Shown here: positions 60,564 to 64,000 of the stretch, piece by piece
Layout of the letters: each line of letters starts with the position of its first letter
Position numbering within the stretch: the stretch's first letter is position 1
NCBI RefSeq assembly: GCF_000181875.2
Contig: NZ_ABJZ02000005.1
Coordinates: 434,001 to 498,000, forward strand
DNA: 64,000 nucleotides
Direction of reading: 5' to 3'
From: [Borrelia] finlandensis
Lineage (GTDB): Bacteria; Spirochaetota; Spirochaetia; Borreliales; Borreliaceae
Translations under genes and position numbers: made by a program
Notes under the pieces: generated by a model
Database searches by the model: none
What the model saw: only the letters and a program-made list of their open reading frames with translations
Told to the model about the DNA's origin: nothing

Positions 60564-61445
60564 ATGGGCCAAAAAGTACATCCATATAGCTTAAGGGTAA
60601 AAATTAATAAGGATTGGAAATCAAAATGGTATTTTGATAAAAAATTGTATTCTGCAATTCTTCATGAAGACTTTTTAATAAGGCGAGAAATTATGAAGTT
60701 TCTTAAAGGGATTAAATTTGATATTTCTGATATAGAAATAATTAGAAATAATCCCCAAAAAGTAACAGTAGTAATTGTTACTCCAAGGCCTGGTTCTGTG
60801 ATAGGGCTTAAAGGTTCTAATCTTGAAAAGATTGGTCAATTGTTAACTAAAAAAATTTCTAAAAAGATTAGCATTAAGATTAAAGAGGTTAAAAGACCAG
60901 AGCTTGATGCTCAAATTATTGCTAATGGGATTGCAAAGCAAATAGAAAATAGAGCGTCTTATAGGAAAGTTTTAAAATCATCTCTTTCTACCTCTATGTT
61001 AAAAGGTGCTCAAGGGTTAAAAATTAAGATTGCTGGTAGACTTGGTGGTGCGGAGATTGCTCGAAGCTTTGAGGTTAAGGAAGGTCGGGTTCCTTTGCAC
61101 ACTCTTAGAGCCAATATAGATTATGGATTTTCTGAGGCTCAAACTACTTATGGCATTATTGGAGTTAAGGTTTGGTTATTTAAGGGTGAAGTTTTAGGGA
61201 GACAAACCAATTCTGATGCTGGCCAGGTAATAAATAAAAAGTCTTTTAGGGAAAGAGGCGATGCTGTTAAAAATTTTGATAAAACTTTAAATAATAGAGA
61301 AAAGACTAATGAAAAGCAAACTAGGCTTTTGGATAAAAAAGATGGGCCATCTAAAGATGAAGTAGATCTTTTAAACAAAAAAAAACTTAGTGCGTCTTTT
61401 TCTAAAGAAAGAGGCGATTCTAATGAGCAGGATATTGGAGGATAA
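60564..61445 (+). CDS. rpsC: Ribosomal protein uS3, long C-terminal tail
   Basis: A 293-residue small-subunit protein at the mRNA entry, where it helps unwind mRNA. The KH domain (VVIVTPRPGSVIGLKGSNLEKIG) and C-terminal domain (GLKIKIAGRLGGAEIARSFEVKEGRVPLHTLRANIDYG) are normal. From about residue 215 a charged, repetitive-looking tail (REKTNEKQTRLLDKKDGPSKDE and so on) adds about 60 residues relative to E. coli S3 (233 residues). It starts three bases after rplV. Confidence 0.96.
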   Translation: MGQKVHPYSLRVKINKDWKSKWYFDKKLYSAILHEDFLIRREIMKFLKGIKFDISDIEIIRNNPQKVTVVIVTPRPGSVIGLKGSNLEKIGQLLTKKISKKISIKIKEVKRPELDAQIIANGIAKQIENRASYRKVLKSSLSTSMLKGAQGLKIKIAGRLGGAEIARSFEVKEGRVPLHTLRANIDYGFSEAQTTYGIIGVKVWLFKGEVLGRQTNSDAGQVINKKSFRERGDAVKNFDKTLNNREKTNEKQTRLLDKKDGPSKDEVDLLNKKKLSASFSKERGDSNEQDIGG

Positions 61446-61449
61446 TTAG

Positions 61450-61866
61450 ATGTTAAGTCCAAAAAAGGTTAAATATAGAAAGAAGCAGAGAGGAAGATTG
61501 TCTGGAGAGGCTCAGAAGGGCAATAAAATTTCTTTTGGTGAATATGGACTTGTTTCTTTGGAAACAAATTTTATTACTGCTCGTCAAATTGAGGCTGCTC
61601 GTATTGCAATGACTCGTAAAATAAAAAGAGGCGGAAGGGTTTGGATAAGAATATTTCCTGATATTCCTTATACTAAAAAACCAGCTGAAACTAGAATGGG
61701 TAAGGGCAAAGGGGGTGTTGATCATTGGAATGCTTCTGTTAAGCTTGGCACTGTTATGTTTGAAATGTCGGGGGTTGTTGAGGAACTTGCTCAAGAGGCT
61801 ATGTCGCTTGCAAGCTCTAAGCTTCCAGTAAAAACCATGTTTGTTGTAAGGCGAGATTTGAGGTAA
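61450..61866 (+). CDS. rplP: Ribosomal protein uL16
   Basis: A 138-residue protein near the A-site tRNA elbow. [19 protein letters not shown] starts it; [48 protein letters not shown] is diagnostic. Confidence 0.96.
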   Translation: MLSPKKVKYRKKQRGRLSGEAQKGNKISFGEYGLVSLETNFITARQIEAARIAMTRKIKRGGRVWIRIFPDIPYTKKPAETRMGKGKGGVDHWNASVKLGTVMFEMSGVVEELAQEAMSLASSKLPVKTMFVVRRDLR

Positions 61867-61868
61867 TT

Positions 61869-62069
61869 ATGTTGAAAAATTTCAAAAATTTTACTCTTGA
61901 GGACATGAAGGCTAAAAGGCTAGAATTAAAGAAAGAATATTTAGATTTAAGATTTAAATCTGTTGTTGGTCATGTTGAAAATCCTTTAAAGAAAAGAGAG
62001 ATTAGACGTGATATTGCAAGGCTTAATACAATGATTTGTGAATATGAATTAGGTATTAGAAAGGTTTAG
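61869..62069 (+). CDS. rpmC: Ribosomal protein uL29
   Basis: A 66-residue two-helix protein near the tunnel exit: [47 protein letters not shown]. Two bases after rplP. Confidence 0.93.
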   Translation: MLKNFKNFTLEDMKAKRLELKKEYLDLRFKSVVGHVENPLKKREIRRDIARLNTMICEYELGIRKV

Positions 62070-62071
62070 AT

Positions 62072-62326
62072 ATGGCAAGAGAAAATAAAAAAGAATTAAT
62101 TGGCAAAGTTGTTAGTGATAAAATGTCTAAGACTATAGTAGTAGAAATTGTTCAAAGAAAGATGCATCCAATTTATCATAAGTATTTAAAGGTTAGTAAA
62201 AAAGTTAAAGCACATGATGAAAAAGAAGTTTCAAAGGTTGGCGATAAGGTAAAAATTATTGAAGTTCGACCTATTAGCAAAGATAAAAGATGGTCTCTTG
62301 TTGAGGTTTTAGAAAAATTAAAATAG
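62072..62326 (+). CDS. rpsQ: Ribosomal protein uS17
   Basis: An 84-residue OB-fold protein binding 16S helix 11. [34 protein letters not shown] and [23 protein letters not shown] are typical. Confidence 0.95.
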   Translation: MARENKKELIGKVVSDKMSKTIVVEIVQRKMHPIYHKYLKVSKKVKAHDEKEVSKVGDKVKIIEVRPISKDKRWSLVEVLEKLK

Positions 62327-62353
62327 TTTTAATTTTTCTAAAGGAGGTTGATT

Positions 62354-62722
62354 ATGATTCAGATGCAAACTTATTTAACAATTGCGGATAATACTGGTGG
62401 CAAGGTGGCTCAATGTATTAAGGTGCTTGGTGGCAGTAAAAGGCGTTATGCCAAAATTGGGGATATAATAACCATTGTAGTAAAACAAGCAATTCCTAAT
62501 TCTTCTGTTAAAAAAGGAGATGTTTATAAAGCTGTAATTGTTAGGACTTCTAAAGAAGTAAGACGTAAAAACGGAACTTATGTTAGGTTTGATGATAATG
62601 CTTGTGTGATACTTGATGCTAATTTAAGTCCTAGGGGCAAAAGGGTATTTGGGCCTGTTGCAAGAGAACTTAGGGATGCTAATTTTATGAAAGTAGTATC
62701 ATTGGCTTCAGAGGTTATATAG
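62354..62722 (+). CDS. rplN: Ribosomal protein uL14
   Basis: A 122-residue protein at the subunit interface, binding site of the silencing factor RsfS in other bacteria. [26 protein letters not shown] starts it. The ATG at 62354 is chosen because AAGGAGG lies six to seven bases upstream; a TTG two codons before overlaps that site. Confidence 0.96.
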   Translation: MIQMQTYLTIADNTGGKVAQCIKVLGGSKRRYAKIGDIITIVVKQAIPNSSVKKGDVYKAVIVRTSKEVRRKNGTYVRFDDNACVILDANLSPRGKRVFGPVARELRDANFMKVVSLASEVI

Positions 62723-62736
62723 TAAAAGGGGGTTTT

Positions 62737-63042
62737 GTGAAGACAAAGTTGAAGATAGGTGATAGCGTAAAAATTCTTTCTGGAAAAGATAGGGGTAGAA
62801 TAGGTAAGATTGCTAGTATAAATAGAAAAAAAAATAAAGTTATTGTTGAATCTTGCAATATGGTTAAAAAAGTCATTAAAGCTAGGACACCCCAAGAAAA
62901 AGGTCGAATAATAGATAAGGAGGCCGCTATAGATATTTCAAATGTGATGATATTTGTCAAGGGAACTTCTTCAAGATTAGGCATTAGATTTGAAAATAAT
63001 GAAAAAATAAGGTATCTTAAAAAAAATGGACAGAGGATATAG
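62737..63042 (+). CDS. rplX: Ribosomal protein uL24
   Basis: A 101-residue assembly-initiating large-subunit protein with the KOW motif [25 protein letters not shown] start with GGGGG upstream. Confidence 0.95.
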
Positions 63043-63047
63043 AGTTT

Positions 63048-63596
63048 ATGAATTATGTTCCTGAATTGAAGAAATATTATAAAGATAGTGTTATAAAAGA
63101 GCTTGTTAAGGAATTTGAATATAAATCTATAATGCAAGTTCCCAAGCTTGAGAAGATAGTGATTTCTGTAGGTGTTGGGGAGGCTGTTAGGAATAAGAAG
63201 TTATTAGATTCTGCTGTTTTAGAGCTTGCTCAGATCACGGGTCAGAAAGCTGTAAAGACAAAAGCAAAAAAAGCAATAGCCGGGTTTAAAATTAGGCAAG
63301 GACAAGAAATAGGCGCTAAAGTTACACTTAGGGGTAATGCAATGTATGAATTTTTATATAAGCTTATTCATTTGGCATTGCCAAGAGTTAAGGATTTTAG
63401 GGGAATCAATGGGGATGCTTTTGATGGTAATGGAAATTATTCTTTTGGGATAACGGAACAAATAATATTTTCTGAAATAGACTATGATAAAATAGAGAGA
63501 ATATCTGGTTTGAATATTACAATTGTGACAACAGCTTCAAATGATAAAGAAAGTAAATCTTTGCTTTTGAAATTTGGAATGCCGTTTAGTAATTAG
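63048..63596 (+). CDS. rplE: Ribosomal protein uL5
   Basis: A 182-residue protein that carries 5S rRNA into the large subunit. [48 protein letters not shown] and [25 protein letters not shown] are diagnostic. Confidence 0.96.
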   Translation: MNYVPELKKYYKDSVIKELVKEFEYKSIMQVPKLEKIVISVGVGEAVRNKKLLDSAVLELAQITGQKAVKTKAKKAIAGFKIRQGQEIGAKVTLRGNAMYEFLYKLIHLALPRVKDFRGINGDAFDGNGNYSFGITEQIIFSEIDYDKIERISGLNITIVTTASNDKESKSLLLKFGMPFSN

Positions 63597-63612
63597 GGGA
63601 TTTATAAGGTAT

Positions 63613-63798
63613 ATGGCAAAAAAATCAATGATTATTAGGGCTTTAAGAAAGCCTAAGTATAAAACAAGGCAAAATAATAGATGTAAATTGTGTGGTCGTC
63701 CAAGAGGATATTTAAGGGATTTTTGTATGTGTCGAATATGTTTTAGAAAGTATGCGTCTGAAGGATTAATTCCTGGCGTTTCAAAATCAAGTTGGTAA
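63613..63798 (+). CDS. rpsN: Ribosomal protein uS14, zinc-binding type
   Basis: A 61-residue S14 of the short zinc-binding form: [27 protein letters not shown] gives the four Cys ligands in two CxxC pairs. Start ATG 63613 is preferred; an earlier in-frame ATG at 63574 overlaps rplE by 23 bases and adds non-family residues. Confidence 0.95.
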
Positions 63799-63807
63799 GG
63801 GAATTTT

Positions 63808-64000
63808 ATGGCGATTACTTATTCAGTAGGAGACATGCTAACTAAATTAAGAAATGCAAGCAGAGTTGGGCATGGATCTGTAGATTTAAAGATGTCTAAT
63901 ATGAATAAATCAATATTAAACATTCTTAAAGAAGAGGGTTATATTAAGGATTTTAATTTTTTAGAAAAGGAAGGGATTGCTTTTATTAGGGTTTTGCTAA
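63808..64000 (+). CDS. rpsH: Ribosomal protein uS8, truncated by window edge
   Basis: First 64 residues of S8 (AITYSVGDMLTKLRNASRVGHGSVDLKMSNMNKSILNILKEEGYI), a 16S-binding assembly protein and in E. coli the spc operon repressor. The gene continues beyond the right edge. Confidence 0.93.
   Translation, partial: MAITYSVGDMLTKLRNASRVGHGSVDLKMSNMNKSILNILKEEGYIKDFNFLEKEGIAFIRVLL

Overview
The window is chromosomal DNA of a Lyme-group spirochaete (Borrelia/Borreliella burgdorferi sensu lato). This is inferred from the very AT-rich, strand-skewed composition, the split rRNA locus with 16S and 23S genes separated by protein genes, and a gene order that matches my memory of the middle of the B. burgdorferi chromosome. 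The species within the group cannot be fixed by reading alone. No phage, insertion sequence or CRISPR array was seen; this is a core region, so the interesting signals are in gene content, relics and intergenic DNA.

Region 1 (1-7060) is the rRNA locus, read on the minus strand: 16S rRNA, tRNA-Ala, a decayed second copy of part of 16S rRNA (about 4505-5110), tRNA-Ile on the opposite strand with its own promoter, a DNA glycosylase gene and a HAD phosphatase gene, then a 23S rRNA whose 3' end lies outside the window. Each of the 16S, tRNA-Ile and 23S units has a recognisable TTGACA-type promoter.

Region 2 (7128-20631) holds small housekeeping genes and then the replication origin neighbourhood: parA with a partner gene, parB, a parS palindrome, gyrA, gyrB, dnaA, dnaN and a DciA-like helicase-loader gene. 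Base composition of the plus strand flips from A/C-rich to G/T-rich between dnaA and dnaN, and that gap carries pentamer repeats and DnaA-trio-like triplets, so oriC is placed at about 18842-19083.

Region 3 (20638-25931) is rpmH-rnpA-yidC-jag, a nucleotide-sugar epimerase and class II aldolase. Region 4 (26386-33214) is a long minus-strand operon: two chromate-type transporter halves, rpoN, a ribosome hibernation factor, an HPr-like protein, a cation/proton antiporter fused to an EIIA(Ntr)-like domain, and aspS. It resembles the nitrogen-PTS/rpoN cluster of proteobacteria.

Region 5 (33434-45445) includes a MscS channel, a glycosyltransferase, DNA polymerase III delta, uvrC, exported proteins, four tRNA genes, the SRP RNA, dnaX and ybaB; tRNA-Ser/SRP RNA/dnaX/ybaB is the same order as in Bacillus. 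Region 6 (45616-55402) has ndk, an LptC-LptA-LptB set in an organism without LPS, lspA, a YmdB-family protein that has lost its metal ligands, murA with Asp in place of the catalytic Cys, and a MATE pump. Region 7 (55675-64000) is tuf followed by the S10/spc ribosomal protein operon, cut off inside rpsH.
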